Notes: generated from the letters alone by a model not told the origin. A DNA stretch of 64,000 nt from Farysia itapuensis (GCA_023212645.1 JALBYC010000003.1:682001-746000), one strand, 5' to 3'. Positions 19,457 to 30,449 are shown, counted from the first letter of the stretch. Program-made: numbers and translations.

Positions 19457-19998
19457 TCAGACTTGCGGGCTGGCATGGCATTCTGCAGCTGCATCATATA
19501 GCACCAACTTTATATCTTTGTCATCTATTCTTATGTATACCCCTGTTTTACCCTCCTTCTCTGCCGTAGATGTCTGTGGGAGATGATGACCAAACGAGGA
19601 ACGCAGGCTAGGTCGGCGAGATCGGCGATGGCGAAAAGGGCCAAATTTGTTAAATTGCTATTTTTGCGCCGAATTGTGATTGTTTGGTGGAGCCGAGACA
19701 TTTGTGATAAGTCAGTCGAAAGCGGCCAAAGTGCCGTCAGCCAAAGCGCTGATCGAATCACTCGCACTGCTACCATCAGCGATCCCCACCCTACCTCCCT
19801 CGTCCTCGCACCAGTCTTGTCGCTAAATCAATGCTGCAAGGGCGAGCTTGAGCTTGTCATCCATTGGACTGCTTTCTCCGTCAGCCGGTCACGATCTCGC
19901 AAGTCACAACCTCGTACAACCCCATGTTGTCCGCAAACGCATACACTCTCTGATTCTGCACACCATAAGCTGCCGCGGCTTCGCAGTCGACTGGCATC
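19457..19998. promoter_or_regulatory. Upstream region of the BCK1-like kinase gene
   Basis: 540 nt with no supported gene. It contains the 3' flank of the LIM gene (A/T-rich with TATATC-like text near 19500-19520) and the promoter/5' UTR of the kinase, which is C/T-rich close to the ATG. Confidence 0.5.
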
Positions 19999-22900
19999 AT
20001 GGCCTCCAACACCGCTGAGTACGGAGGAAGTTCAGAAGTCAAAGATCAGAGTCCAGCTTGGCAGCTGCACTCAAGCACTGATTCATATCTCAACTGGACA
20101 AATGTCAACAACGCTCCAGGAGCCTCGTCATCTCGATACAGGGATGCAGACGGAGCTAATCCCTCTTCCAACTCATCTGCTCCTGCTCAAAAGGTGCCTC
20201 TTGTCTCACCGAAATCTCCAGCGGCATTGCCAGGCACATCTCCGATGGCCTCCAGCAGCACCGATGCATCATCAGTAGTCTCGCTTCATGGCCACGCTGT
20301 CAGTCCAGAACGCCCCACGTCGCCCTCCTATTTCGAGAGACTCTACTTTCAGGGACAGTCACAGTCCAAGGTAGGCAACAGTCCCATCATCACCTTTTCA
20401 GGAGCTTCCTCAGAGCCCATTGTCAAAGCTGAAGTCAACGTTTCGCCCCGTGGCTTTACATCTTCGGAGGGAACGATGCAGTCTCAGCCCGTGGAGCTGG
20501 CGTCCACGTCGGCGACAGCTCCCAGGTCTGCTCAATCTGGGTCCGGAGCACCTCTTTCTCCCACCATCTCGGCAAAGTCCGGATCTGGCAGTACCGGTTT
20601 CTTTGCGTCTAAGCTTCCATCGCCTCCAGTCAACACTCAACCAAACTCGCAGCGGGGCGCCGAGTCCGATGCAGTAGCGAAATCAAGAAGACCTAGCAGC
20701 GTGTTTGAGCACGTCGGCAACGTGTGGGAGCGCTTTGGCAGAAAGGTGCACAATGCTCGCTCATCAGAGACGGCTCCAACGCTGACACGCAGGTCAGCAA
20801 GTCAAACTCGGTCATCAATCGCTCCTGACTCGGAGGAAGGTGTTGAATCGCAGAGAGGCTCAATCTCTAGCTCGACGCAGTCTCATCCTCCTCCATCCCA
20901 ATTGACGTATTTGGATACAAGCGAACAGACCGACTCGCCAAGCCAGCCCTCTGCCGGATCTTCCAACTCTGCAATCAACACCACAACGAACTCTTCCGCA
21001 CCAAATGACGCTGGTGCAAGTGCAAGAAACGCTGAAGATGACGATGAAGCAGAGGAACTCCCGTACCTAGCCCCCGTGCCACGACCGATGCTTGCTGCGC
21101 CAGCCAACAATCAGAGTACAATACAGACGCATCGTCGCACCTCGAGCGCTTTCGAGAGAGTGCTAATACAAGTCACTGACGACAACGAGCGCTTCTCTGT
21201 CGTCGATATCTCGGGCGTCAACTCCGCTGACGCGATCAAAGAGAGAATGCTGGCCAAATTGCATCTTTTTGACGTCGACTTCTCCAGCTTCCAGCTTTTC
21301 CGCACTGAAGTCGGTCAATCAGAAGCAACTGGGCATACCGTGAATGACGACGCATTGCTTGTCCTTTGTCTTCAGATGGGAGACGATCGTGGAACTCTAA
21401 AGTTCTTGGTTCAGCAAATCGCCCCACCATCCAACTCCACTGTCCGAGCTATGCCGCCACCAATCTCGTCTGGGGGCTTGCCTAGGCTAAACGATACCTC
21501 TAGAGGGCCATCTACGACTGGCTCCAGTGCAAGTCAACGCTTGCGTAGCGGCAGTCAAAGCTCGAAGAGCTCGGTCAGCGATGCACTGGTCTTCACAGAC
21601 TCATTTGGTAGCGGTGAGGACGCCTCGAACCGCAACTCTGGCAGCAGCTTGACGCGATCAAAGGCGCAAGCTCGTCGAACACATCCCAACGCGACTCCTT
21701 CCGAGGACGCTCGCTCACCGGTACAGTCCAACGGGGCCTACCAGCAGAGTTCGCAAGACAGAAAGTCGATAGGGTCTTCTGCCGACAGTCCAGCTCATGA
21801 AAGGACAGCGAGGTCCGATGTCCTTCGGAATGTCTCGTCAGAAGCGGGACTTGGCATCAAGGCCGGTGTCTCGTCATATGCGCAACAGAACAACGGCATC
21901 AACGGCCGACGCTCGAGCCAAGCCGAGCTTGCTCGAAAACGCACAGAGGAGGATGTGAATCAGAGGCCAAACAACTCATCCAGTCAACGCAACCAGAGGC
22001 TTGAACGTTCAGAGGGTGGTGTCCCAGACACTCAGAGGCAGAGCGAGGCCTCATCCCTCATGATACACAACACCAAAAGTATGGACGACCTGCGCCATCA
22101 GCAATCGGACATCGCTTTGCATCACGAACTTAAGCTGCATCCCTCTTTTGATCGAGACGGCAGATATCCTGATCCAACAATCATGCGACCCTCTACCGCA
22201 GCTCCGACTACCAGTCGAGAGAATGGTTACGGGCATCGGCAATACAGTTCGGAAGCTCAAAACGAGGCGATGGCCGGCAGCCTGCCTAACCAGTCAGACG
22301 CCAGACTGCTTACCAGGAACCGCAGTGCGCAAGCTGCACTTCCCGGCGGTGCCCAGCTGTCTCATCAACGGTCTCAACAGCAGCAGCAGCCGCCGCAGCT
22401 TAGGTCGCCTTCGCTGCCTGTACAGCATGCCAACCCCATCGATCCGCGTTACTCGCGCAGTGACGATCCCCGATACGGCTCGTCCGTGGGCTATTCGAAT
22501 CACACTGTGCCCAGTCGGAGCGGCAACGTAGCTGGCAGGCCGCAGTACAGCGCGCCCCCGACCTACTCGTATCCCAATTTGCCTTTTCAGCAGCCGTCGC
22601 GCATGTCCGTACCATCGCCCGGTTATCTCGGTGAATTCGGTGCTCGTGCTCCAAACCAGGCATTTAATACCTATCACGGCCATGATCCACGTCTCGCTAG
22701 CAACAGGCAGGCTCCACCGCCCCCAAGACCGTACTCGTATCACGAACAACCTCAAAGCTCGCCCTATGTGCGGCCTTTTGGGCAGCAGAGCGTACCAGTG
22801 CCAATCTACCATTCGCGGGAAGATCCGTTCACTACCCGGTTCTTCCCCGCTTCAAGTTCACGTCAAGTTTCTGAATTTCAGCTCAAAGCTGGTCACCTTC

Positions 22901-25695
22901 AACCAGGGATGACGGTTCAAGAGACTCTGAGAAGCAAGGCGCCGGTTGGCCCGGGTGCTGCGTATGGGCATGGCCAGCAGTACATGTCCGGACCTACTTA
23001 TGGGCCTCGCGATCCACGACAAGCAGGCTCGACGCCAAGCCAGACGCCAGCGTATCAGGGTCAGAGTCCTGCGCCTTTGCAACAGCAGCGTCTGTCGCAG
23101 CAACTTCACCACTCGCAGCAATCACAGCAACAGCTGCATCCATCTCAGCACCAGTCACAGCAACAGATGCGTCAGCCGCAGCATCCTCAACAACATCAGG
23201 AGCACACCTCAGCTCATACACAACCCCAGTTCCGCAACCCATACGACAGGCCTGCCTCCATGTTCGAAGCCAACATCAGCCCACCACAAGGTCAGATGCC
23301 GCCTGCGTCCGCGGCGGCTCGAGGATATCAAGGGCAAATGCCATCCAATGCTATCGATACGCATCCTTACCAGCGGCGGTCTGCCAGTCGCCCGAACACG
23401 TCAGAAAGGTCCTCGAATTCGTCCTTTGGCAGCCAGTCAAGCTCGCATGGTCGACATCATTCTGCAGAAGAGGACCACAGAGGGCGCAACTCGATGGATG
23501 AGTCGTTCAGCGCACCAACCTCGGCAAGAAGCTCGCAAAGCGGGGCTATCCTGCCGAAACAAATCGATCAAGACAGCCGTCGATCATTTTCGACAACTCG
23601 GCACGATGGCGACTTGCTTGATGATGAGCTGGCGCACGTTCGACCGTTGCCCCAGCCTCCGGGCCCATCGACGACTGAGGACAAACGAAATCGAGCGTCG
23701 CAAGATCGTTCACGAATGTCGACAGGCAGGAAATCGGAAGAGGAGGAAACCTTGAGAGCCGGAGATTGGGCCTCCTTGTGGAAAGCACTAGACCCCAAGT
23801 CAAGCGATTCGATGAACGGCACTGCCATCAGTGGCAGCAGTGGAGGCGACGGGGATACGCTGCGCGCCGAATCCAGCACTCCCGGTCCGATGGGCCAAGG
23901 CGACAGCGACACTGTGACCCCAGAGTCCAGATCCCGGCTGCAGCGCGTGGCGAATGTCTCCTTGGCTCCGGACGAGAACGGTACTGTTGCATCCTTTGGC
24001 ACTTTTGACGATGACGAATCCGAGTCCGGAACCTGGGCGCAGCCATTGGATTCCAGGGCCGATGGGCCTCGTCTGCCAGTGCGAACTTCTAGCACAAGGG
24101 GGAGCTTCAGCTCAGGCGACCATGGCACACTACAACCCGGCAGCAGTAGCATTACCTTTTTGCCCGGCACAGTCCAAGACTCAAGCCCGGTGGGTACCTC
24201 GTCTAATCTTCGTCGACCCGAGCTTCGTCTCACCATCGATCCAGCGGCTGGCCCGACTCAGATGGCGCCTTCTTCATCTCGTCAATCAGGCAATTCCCCG
24301 TTGCCGAGTTCGGCGCATTTAAGCAGTAGCGGTGTCTCACGCAGCAACTCGTTTGCACAAATCGACAACGACTGGGCATTCCGTCCCCCACCTGAGCAAT
24401 TGTACGAGAATCTGGACAACTTCTTCCCGAAGCATGACCTCGACAAGCCGCTGCTTGATACGGCCGCATTGCCGGAAAGCACAGCCGTCAGTAGTCCGCG
24501 GTCGGAGAGCTCGCCTGTCACTCTTGCCAGTCCTGCGGCTCTGTCCGCATCCAATGCTCAGCAGCAACAGCATCTTTTGGGTCAACGAGGCCGCCACAAG
24601 AAGTCTATTCGTCTGGTAGCTCAGGACCGCAAACGATTCTTGGACAAGACCGAGAAGCGACCAACGTCTCAAGAGTCGGAAAATTCAGGCGGGCTGCTGC
24701 GACGCCGCAGTACCAAGCTATGGGGTACCAAGGTGATTGAAATGACGCCCGGACAGGAACTCGCGGCGCCCGTATCTGCCATCTCTGCCGACTCGCCGTC
24801 TTCGGATATTTCTGTTCGGCCCGTCTTCAAGTGGGTTAAGGGTGACTTGATCGGGAAAGGCACGTACGGACGCGTGTATCTGGCGCTGAATGCCACTACG
24901 GGTGAAATGATAGCAGTCAAGCAGGTCGAGTTGCCGCGCACAGCCAGCGACCGGGAAGATTCGCGACAAAAGGGCGTAGTAGCCGCCCTCAAATCCGAGA
25001 TCGAAACGCTCAAAGACCTGGACCACCCGCACATTGTCTCGTATCTCGGCTTTGAAGAGACGTCGTCGTTCCTCAGTATTTTCCTCGAGTATGTTCCCGG
25101 TGGATCTGTTGGCAGTTGTCTACGCAAACACGGGAAATTCGAAGAGCAGACGATCAAGTCATTCCTCCACCAGATTCTCGAAGGTCTTGCATATCTGCAC
25201 AGCAAGGGCATCCTGCATCGCGATCTCAAGGCGGACAACATCCTGGTCGACTTTGAGGGGGTATGCAAGATTTCCGACTTTGGCACTGTCCGGCGGTCGG
25301 ACGATATTTACGGTAACGTGGAGAACATGTCCCTGCAAGGATCGATTTTCTGGATGGCGCCAGAGGTGGTCTCGCTGTCGAAGAAGGGGTACAGTGCCAA
25401 GGTTGATATCTGGTCGCTTGGATGTGTGGTGCTCGAGATGTTTGCAGGTCGCCGTCCGTGGTCGGAGGACGAAGCGGTACAGGCCATGTTTAAGATTGGC
25501 GCAGAACGAAAGGCACCTCCGATCCCTGCCGACGTCAAACTGAGCAAACAGGCAGCGCACTTTCTCAAAAACTGCTTTGAAGTGGATCCCGCCAAACGTC
25601 CGACGGCACAACGTCTGCTTGACCACGTCTTTTCCGTCACCGAGCCCGACTGGCGCTTCCAACAGAGCGCACTCTTCCGATCCCTCCACCGCTAG
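19999..25695 (+). CDS. BCK1: Bck1/Mkh1-type MAP kinase kinase kinase of the cell wall integrity cascade
   Basis: 1,898-residue serine/threonine kinase expected to phosphorylate a Mkk-type MAPKK below protein kinase C. The kinase domain lies at about residues 1610-1895: glycine loop GKGTYGRVY, VAIK-type lysine in MIAVKQVELP, catalytic loop HRDLKADN, DFG as DFGTV, and APE as WMAPEVVSLSKKGYSAK. 'NATTGEMIAVKQVELPRT' and 'KVDIWSLGCVVLEMFAGRRPW' are characteristic of Bck1/Mkh1. At about 387-475 a ubiquitin-like/RA-like region (RVLIQVTDDNERFSVVDISG) precedes long Ser/Gln-rich disordered sequence, including a Gln/His-rich stretch near residues 1030-1080. No intron is required. The ATG at 19999 has A/C-rich context; no upstream in-frame ATG has conserved text. 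Length exceeds yeast Bck1 (1,478). Confidence 0.9.
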   Translation: MASNTAEYGGSSEVKDQSPAWQLHSSTDSYLNWTNVNNAPGASSSRYRDADGANPSSNSSAPAQKVPLVSPKSPAALPGTSPMASSSTDASSVVSLHGHAVSPERPTSPSYFERLYFQGQSQSKVGNSPIITFSGASSEPIVKAEVNVSPRGFTSSEGTMQSQPVELASTSATAPRSAQSGSGAPLSPTISAKSGSGSTGFFASKLPSPPVNTQPNSQRGAESDAVAKSRRPSSVFEHVGNVWERFGRKVHNARSSETAPTLTRRSASQTRSSIAPDSEEGVESQRGSISSSTQSHPPPSQLTYLDTSEQTDSPSQPSAGSSNSAINTTTNSSAPNDAGASARNAEDDDEAEELPYLAPVPRPMLAAPANNQSTIQTHRRTSSAFERVLIQVTDDNERFSVVDISGVNSADAIKERMLAKLHLFDVDFSSFQLFRTEVGQSEATGHTVNDDALLVLCLQMGDDRGTLKFLVQQIAPPSNSTVRAMPPPISSGGLPRLNDTSRGPSTTGSSASQRLRSGSQSSKSSVSDALVFTDSFGSGEDASNRNSGSSLTRSKAQARRTHPNATPSEDARSPVQSNGAYQQSSQDRKSIGSSADSPAHERTARSDVLRNVSSEAGLGIKAGVSSYAQQNNGINGRRSSQAELARKRTEEDVNQRPNNSSSQRNQRLERSEGGVPDTQRQSEASSLMIHNTKSMDDLRHQQSDIALHHELKLHPSFDRDGRYPDPTIMRPSTAAPTTSRENGYGHRQYSSEAQNEAMAGSLPNQSDARLLTRNRSAQAALPGGAQLSHQRSQQQQQPPQLRSPSLPVQHANPIDPRYSRSDDPRYGSSVGYSNHTVPSRSGNVAGRPQYSAPPTYSYPNLPFQQPSRMSVPSPGYLGEFGARAPNQAFNTYHGHDPRLASNRQAPPPPRPYSYHEQPQSSPYVRPFGQQSVPVPIYHSREDPFTTRFFPASSSRQVSEFQLKAGHLQPGMTVQETLRSKAPVGPGAAYGHGQQYMSGPTYGPRDPRQAGSTPSQTPAYQGQSPAPLQQQRLSQQLHHSQQSQQQLHPSQHQSQQQMRQPQHPQQHQEHTSAHTQPQFRNPYDRPASMFEANISPPQGQMPPASAAARGYQGQMPSNAIDTHPYQRRSASRPNTSERSSNSSFGSQSSSHGRHHSAEEDHRGRNSMDESFSAPTSARSSQSGAILPKQIDQDSRRSFSTTRHDGDLLDDELAHVRPLPQPPGPSTTEDKRNRASQDRSRMSTGRKSEEEETLRAGDWASLWKALDPKSSDSMNGTAISGSSGGDGDTLRAESSTPGPMGQGDSDTVTPESRSRLQRVANVSLAPDENGTVASFGTFDDDESESGTWAQPLDSRADGPRLPVRTSSTRGSFSSGDHGTLQPGSSSITFLPGTVQDSSPVGTSSNLRRPELRLTIDPAAGPTQMAPSSSRQSGNSPLPSSAHLSSSGVSRSNSFAQIDNDWAFRPPPEQLYENLDNFFPKHDLDKPLLDTAALPESTAVSSPRSESSPVTLASPAALSASNAQQQQHLLGQRGRHKKSIRLVAQDRKRFLDKTEKRPTSQESENSGGLLRRRSTKLWGTKVIEMTPGQELAAPVSAISADSPSSDISVRPVFKWVKGDLIGKGTYGRVYLALNATTGEMIAVKQVELPRTASDREDSRQKGVVAALKSEIETLKDLDHPHIVSYLGFEETSSFLSIFLEYVPGGSVGSCLRKHGKFEEQTIKSFLHQILEGLAYLHSKGILHRDLKADNILVDFEGVCKISDFGTVRRSDDIYGNVENMSLQGSIFWMAPEVVSLSKKGYSAKVDIWSLGCVVLEMFAGRRPWSEDEAVQAMFKIGAERKAPPIPADVKLSKQAAHFLKNCFEVDPAKRPTAQRLLDHVFSVTEPDWRFQQSALFRSLHR

Positions 25696-26409
25696 TCCCC
25701 TCCCACCTGTGTGCCACCCCAATAAGTTGTTGCTTTTGAATTATATATACCACGTACATGCACGCACAAATCCTCAACCCTGTTCTACTACAACAAATTT
25801 GTTATTCAGGGGGGGAAAGAAGAAAGAACCAGACAGACACAGGGGATAGGGACGAGGGAGGGGTTGTGAACGAGATTACCAGACAGAGGTGCACTGGACG
25901 AGCGGGCGCTTTGGATCTTGGGAATTGGGGGGGGGCTCCCGGTGCCAGTATCGTCGTCGCCCAGGGTTTTTTTGAAGTTCGCGGCGGGGAGGGTGGTTTT
26001 CGGGGGGAAGGATTGAAGTTTCCGGCCATGAGGATTGTTCGAGTGTCAGGCATGGATTCGGTGATGTGTGAGAAGAGAAAAGGTGTTATGCTCCGGGACA
26101 AATGTGTAATCTAAAAAGGGGGGAAAGAGGACGGAACCAGCCTGGACAGCCTCGCAGAGGGTGCAGGACAGAATTGAGATGAATGATTGGAGGTAACGAC
26201 GAGTTGATGCGGAGAAGATTAAGACACAATCGCGAAACGAACGGATGCCAAGGGGAAAAGACGGCGCGCAATGTCCAAAGTGTAGGTAGCTCGACCACAA
26301 AGACTCTTGGCCCATGTCATGTATAGAGGATCGTGTACAGCGGCCGAGCTGGATGGGACGGCCTTGGTTTTTTTTTTGGGCAATGGGAGAGTGTTTTGCA
26401 GCGAGGATG
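25696..26409. other. Convergent intergenic region between the kinase and APSES genes
   Basis: About 710 nt of 3' flank for both genes. It contains several homopolymer runs (seven to nine G at 25809-25815 and 25927-25935; T runs near 26368). A TATATATA-like stretch at 25741-25749 follows the kinase stop codon and may be part of its 3' UTR. No gene is supported. Confidence 0.55.
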
Positions 26410-28269
26410 TCAGTCGCGGTGCATGGTGTTGCCAGCGCCGACGCCCATGAGCATGTTGTCGGACATGGAGGGCATCGGAACGCCGCCCCTCTGCTGCATA
26501 GACATCTTGCTCTTCTTGGACATCCGGTCATCTGACGTGTCGGGGCTGTTGGAGTCGTCGTTCTCCACCTTGTAGCCGGTGGAGCCTCCGCTGCCGCTTC
26601 GCTGCATGTCTCTCTCCGAAGGCGACGCATCCGCAGACTCGTGCAGATCCTCGCTATCGTTCCAAGAGCGCTTCAAGCCGGACACTTTGCGAACTCCGTT
26701 TGCACCGGGCGTCATGTTGGGTCCCATGCCGGCATTGCCGTAGAGATTGTCAGGATGTCCAGGGTGATCGTGAATGTTGTTCAGAGTGACAGGGTCCGAG
26801 TGGCGTCGGTCTCCATTGGGAGGGCGGGCAAGCTGTTGTGCCTGCGTCATAGGGTACTGACCATGCTGCTGCTGTTGTTGCTGTTGCTGTTGCTGCTGTT
26901 GTTGGTATGTCGGAGATGTGGCGCCATGACCAGAAAGGCTGAGCTGCATGTGAGCAGTCTGTGCTCCGTGTGAATGCATGGCACTCGGAGACTGCTGAGC
27001 GGTAGCCGGGGCAGAGACATGGCCTTGGTCCTGCGAGCCGGTCCAGCTGTTACTGTTGCTCATGCCGTTGACATAGCCGGAAGCGTCAGCGTTGATGGGG
27101 GTAGTGTTTGCGCGCATGAGGGGAGGTGCTTGAGATGCTCCGTTGCCGCCCATGTTGGGCATGCCGGGCACGCGCTGGCGTTGGGCATGTCGCTCCTGTG
27201 CAGCGGCGATGACAGCAGCGGTTCTGGGGTAGTTGTCGGGATGGTACAAGAAGGACTGGATGTTGGGCTCAAATAGAGGGTAGAGGGCCTCGGCAATTCC
27301 GTTTTGCTCTGCCAGTTGCTTGGCTCGTGCGAAAGAAATCCAAACACCTTTGAGGTGCATGGCGCCCACTTTGACAACGATTCGCTCCTTTTCGTTCTTG
27401 AGGATGCCGTCTCGTTTTCCTCGCGACATGCCGCAAACGTTGAGTAGCTTTGTGCCGTTGATCATGTTGTTGTCGTGTCTGCGGGCCACGCAGACGCCAC
27501 GTGCGTCGACTTGAAAGCAAAGCGTGCCCTCGTCTTCCCACAAAGTGGTGGTGACTCGGTGCCTTCCAGCAAGTGGAAGCTGGGTAGAATACTGCGGGGC
27601 CGAGTTATACGAAGGGGAAGGAAGATGACCGGAGCCGTTCATGTGACTGTGAGAGCCGTCGCTGTTCATAAAGTAGGCTGAAGAGTGACTATGAGTGTGA
27701 GTGGGAGTGTGAGAACCCATGTGGTGGCTGTTGTATCCGTAGCCGGGATGCTGACCGTGGTGCATCATCATTCCGTTGACCGAGGGGTGATAGTTTGCGC
27801 TGTTGGCAACGGGCGTGGTCGAGGCAGCAGGGACGTGGTGACCAGTGTTGCCGGTATAGCCATATCCGCTAGCATATTGTGAATAGGCATTGTGGCCGTA
27901 TGTGCTCGGACTCGCGCCATATACGGGTGCAGAGGGGTAGCCGTAAGGGGACCAGCTGGAGTTGTGTCCGGGTGTGACGGGGCTTGCCAAGGAGCCGTGC
28001 GAATGGCTGTGATGGGTGGGATGGTGGTGATGATGGGCAGCGTGATGAGCATGACCATCGCCGTACAGGCTGCCAGAGGCGGAGTTGGGTGCACTTCCAG
28101 AGGCAGAGGCAGGGACCGATCCTGATCGGACTGTCGAGTCTGCGGCAGCAGCAGGGACTCCAGAGTCACGAGCAGCTAAACCGTGGGAAGCGCTAGGAAG
28201 GGGCGAGTTTGTGCTATAATTGCCGTTGCCGTGGCCATGGTGAAGAGGAGAGGCAGTCGACATGGTCAT
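26410..28269 (-). CDS. ust1: APSES-domain transcription factor (StuA/Efg1/Ust1 type)
   Basis: 619-residue DNA-binding regulator of morphogenesis. The APSES/KilA-N domain spans about residues 234-345: RHRVTTTLWEDEGTLCFQVD, ARRHDNNMINGTKLLNV, GMSRGKRDGILKNEK, MHLKGVWISFARAKQLAEQN and LYPLFEPNI. This is the StuA subclass, without ankyrin repeats. The N-terminus is Ser/Gly/His-rich, including a histidine cluster (HHAAHHHHHPTHHSHSH). A glutamine tract lies at about 454-469 (mixed CAG/CAA on the coding strand). A basic segment (KVSGLKRSWND and KKSKM near the end) may serve nuclear import. ATGs at 28269 and 28263 are both possible. In smuts the StuA homologue is called Ust1 and links to filamentation and sporulation; the name is by family, not by direct comparison. 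Confidence 0.88.
   Translation of the reverse strand: MTMSTASPLHHGHGNGNYSTNSPLPSASHGLAARDSGVPAAAADSTVRSGSVPASASGSAPNSASGSLYGDGHAHHAAHHHHHPTHHSHSHGSLASPVTPGHNSSWSPYGYPSAPVYGASPSTYGHNAYSQYASGYGYTGNTGHHVPAASTTPVANSANYHPSVNGMMMHHGQHPGYGYNSHHMGSHTPTHTHSHSSAYFMNSDGSHSHMNGSGHLPSPSYNSAPQYSTQLPLAGRHRVTTTLWEDEGTLCFQVDARGVCVARRHDNNMINGTKLLNVCGMSRGKRDGILKNEKERIVVKVGAMHLKGVWISFARAKQLAEQNGIAEALYPLFEPNIQSFLYHPDNYPRTAAVIAAAQERHAQRQRVPGMPNMGGNGASQAPPLMRANTTPINADASGYVNGMSNSNSWTGSQDQGHVSAPATAQQSPSAMHSHGAQTAHMQLSLSGHGATSPTYQQQQQQQQQQQQQHGQYPMTQAQQLARPPNGDRRHSDPVTLNNIHDHPGHPDNLYGNAGMGPNMTPGANGVRKVSGLKRSWNDSEDLHESADASPSERDMQRSGSGGSTGYKVENDDSNSPDTSDDRMSKKSKMSMQQRGGVPMPSMSDNMLMGVGAGNTMHRD
26862..26907. repeat. Trinucleotide (CTG/TTG) run encoding polyglutamine
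   Basis: Interrupted CTG/TTG repeats on the + strand, read as CAG/CAA glutamines within the APSES protein. The mixture of the two codons limits slippage. Confidence 0.9.
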
Positions 28270-30449
28270 CTATGGACCCGCTACAGGCGAAGAGCGCGCC
28301 GAAGAGCAGAGGCTGCAGCGCAAGCAAGGTGGGGAAAGCAAGGCGGATGATGGAAGAGCTGGCTCCGTACGTCTGTTCCCAGAGAAGCGTGCGCGAGAGA
28401 GAGAGAAAGAGCGACAGATCCTCGGTGCAGCAAAGAGAGTAGAAGTGACGATATGCGATGCGAGACTATGTCGCCAAGGGCGAGGAAAGAGATACGAGGA
28501 AGGAAGAGGAGACTGCAGAGGCAGATGTCAAAACTGTTGCGGTACAAACGCAGGGTGGGAATGTACAAATGTACAAAGGTGCAGAGAAGATGCAAAAAGG
28601 ACGGCCAAAAAGCTTACTGGCCTGCTGGCTGCTGGCCTGCCAAAAGACGTGTGTGCGTGCGTGCGTGCATGCCTCTGCGTTTACCAGCCAACCGAAGAGG
28701 TCGAGAAAAAAAAACTATAAGAAAAAACCCAGCGTGCGTGCGTACACATTTGCGTAAATCTCTGTTACTCTTTTTTAATTCCGCTTGCTGACTGTTGGCA
28801 GAGCCGCGAAACTGCGAAACTGGACTAGCCGAGCACCCATAGCACGCGTCCGCTGCTTTCAAATTCATTTGGCACACGCAAATCTGTAGGAAACTATGGA
28901 ATTGGAATTTGATTCCGACAACGGCCCGCTCTCCCAAGCCGCCCCCCCCTTTTCCTAAGTCGCCGTCGTCCCTAGAACAGGCACTCTGTCTGGTTGGCCG
29001 GTTGGCAACCAGATGTCAGCCTGCAAGTGACAGGGCAACAGAGGCTGTTCAGTCACAAGGAAAAGGGGGGCGCTGAAAAGTCTAGTTGCTACGCGAAACA
29101 GCCGCTATCGCTGCTACAGCTCGCTTGGCTGCCGTGTCGGCTCAACCGCTCAACCCCGCTCTTTATCGCTGTCTGGAAATCAGATTTCGATCACCTTTCA
29201 GCGCTAGGTCTTGTATCGATCTGTTGGCATTTGGCGCGGAAGGAATTCTGTTCCAGCGACTGTGACGCCGAGCGGTCTTTGACCCATCTGAACCATAGTG
29301 ATGCTGCCCCCCTTCTTCCGTTCCGGGGACTCGGTCACTCATCAGCCACCAGTCCACCACGCAAGCATGACGCAGAATAGTGTGTTGGCTTGATCTTAGC
29401 CCTTGCTGGGTCCGCATCGTACTCGCCCGAGCTTCGGAGTGTGGATATGCGGAACATCCGGCCGGTCCGTAGAGCGTTGACCATTTGACTTTTTCCATGT
29501 CACCCTTCTGGCTGCAAGTAAAACGTCGGAGCCTCAGGGCAGCACATTGCGCCATACCCCGCTCCCCTCCGTCTGGCAGCTCTCTGGCTGGCTGGCCCAA
29601 TGGCTACTTATCTTTCCACCACTCAATTTTTCCGGTCCAGTTGGAATTGTCACCGGGCTGTCCTTGCAACAACAGGGAAAAGTCATCGGTTCCAGTCTGG
29701 ACTAAAGTGTGCTCGGCTATTGTGTGCTCGGTGCGAGAATTAAGCGACGCCACTGTGTCGCTCCTTGGTGTGTGACATGGCCAACAAGCCAGTCTGCACA
29801 GGCCCAGGCTTGGACACTGGGGCATGGCAAAATAAGATCTCCTGTTTGCAACATCCGCACACAATGAGGAACAAGATTGACATCACAGCATGGCGTGCAG
29901 ACAATGGCCATAGCATGCAGCCCTCGTTAACGCCATGATGACGAGGGTCGACGTCCCACATGCTTTCTGTCGTACTGCATGCTTGCTCGGTGACTTGCAC
30001 CTCTCTGCTCTTCGGACTTGGCAAGATGAGCGTACCGTTGTGAAAGCCTAGCAGGTTGTGACTTTGCGAGCATGAGTCTCGACCATGTTCCGCTTGGCTC
30101 GCGTTCTCACACGTCTGTGCATGACAGCTAATAGTCTGTGAGTGCCAACGCATTGCAAAATTAAAGCGCGACGATGTTCGGCTAAATGGGAACTCACTCC
30201 CCTCTTTTGTCAGGCGCGTCTCGCACTTACCAACTTCCGAGCTCTTCCGAACTCTGTACCGTAAGAAACCTTGTTGCACCTCCAAAGGGCGGGGGGGTAA
30301 CCCTCGAACCAGTCAGGCACGTCACTTTTGACGATCATGGGCTTCTTCTTTCCTGCCAGCGCGCCAGCATGCATTTCGCCGCAATTGTTTGTAGGACAAA
30401 TGTATTTCGGTGCAACTAAGGTGACGCAAAGGTAAGAGTGGCTGTGCGA
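28270..30449. promoter_or_regulatory. Long 2.2 kb upstream region of the APSES gene
   Basis: Much longer than other intergenic intervals here. No gene is supported on either strand; the longest open frame (about 180 codons, minus, 29740-30285) lacks any recognisable family text. Visible features are a purine-rich patch (GAGAGAGAGAGAAAGA near 28396-28412), a TGCG repeat (28653-28668), an eight-C run near 28940 and a G run near 30291-30297. It probably holds a large promoter and a long 5' leader for the APSES regulator, plus the 3' flank of the Rxt2-like gene. Confidence 0.5.
28653..28671. repeat. Short (TGCG)n tetranucleotide repeat
   Basis: About four units of TGCG in the sequence gtgtgcgtgcgtgcgtgc, upstream of the APSES gene. 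A similar shorter run recurs near 28731-28742. Confidence 0.85.

Noticed and set aside
22294..25722. Several antisense frames of 170-220 codons opposite the Bck1-like kinase
   Set aside because: They are shadows of a long GC-rich coding region with biased third positions; none has recognisable sequence.
29740..30285. A 181-codon minus-strand frame in the APSES upstream region
   Set aside because: No recognisable motif, no conserved-looking block, and not adjacent to plausible splice sites; treated as chance.
30280..30320. T-arm-like text on the minus strand suggesting a tRNA
   Set aside because: The conserved positions of the T loop do not fit and no acceptor or anticodon stem could be formed around it.
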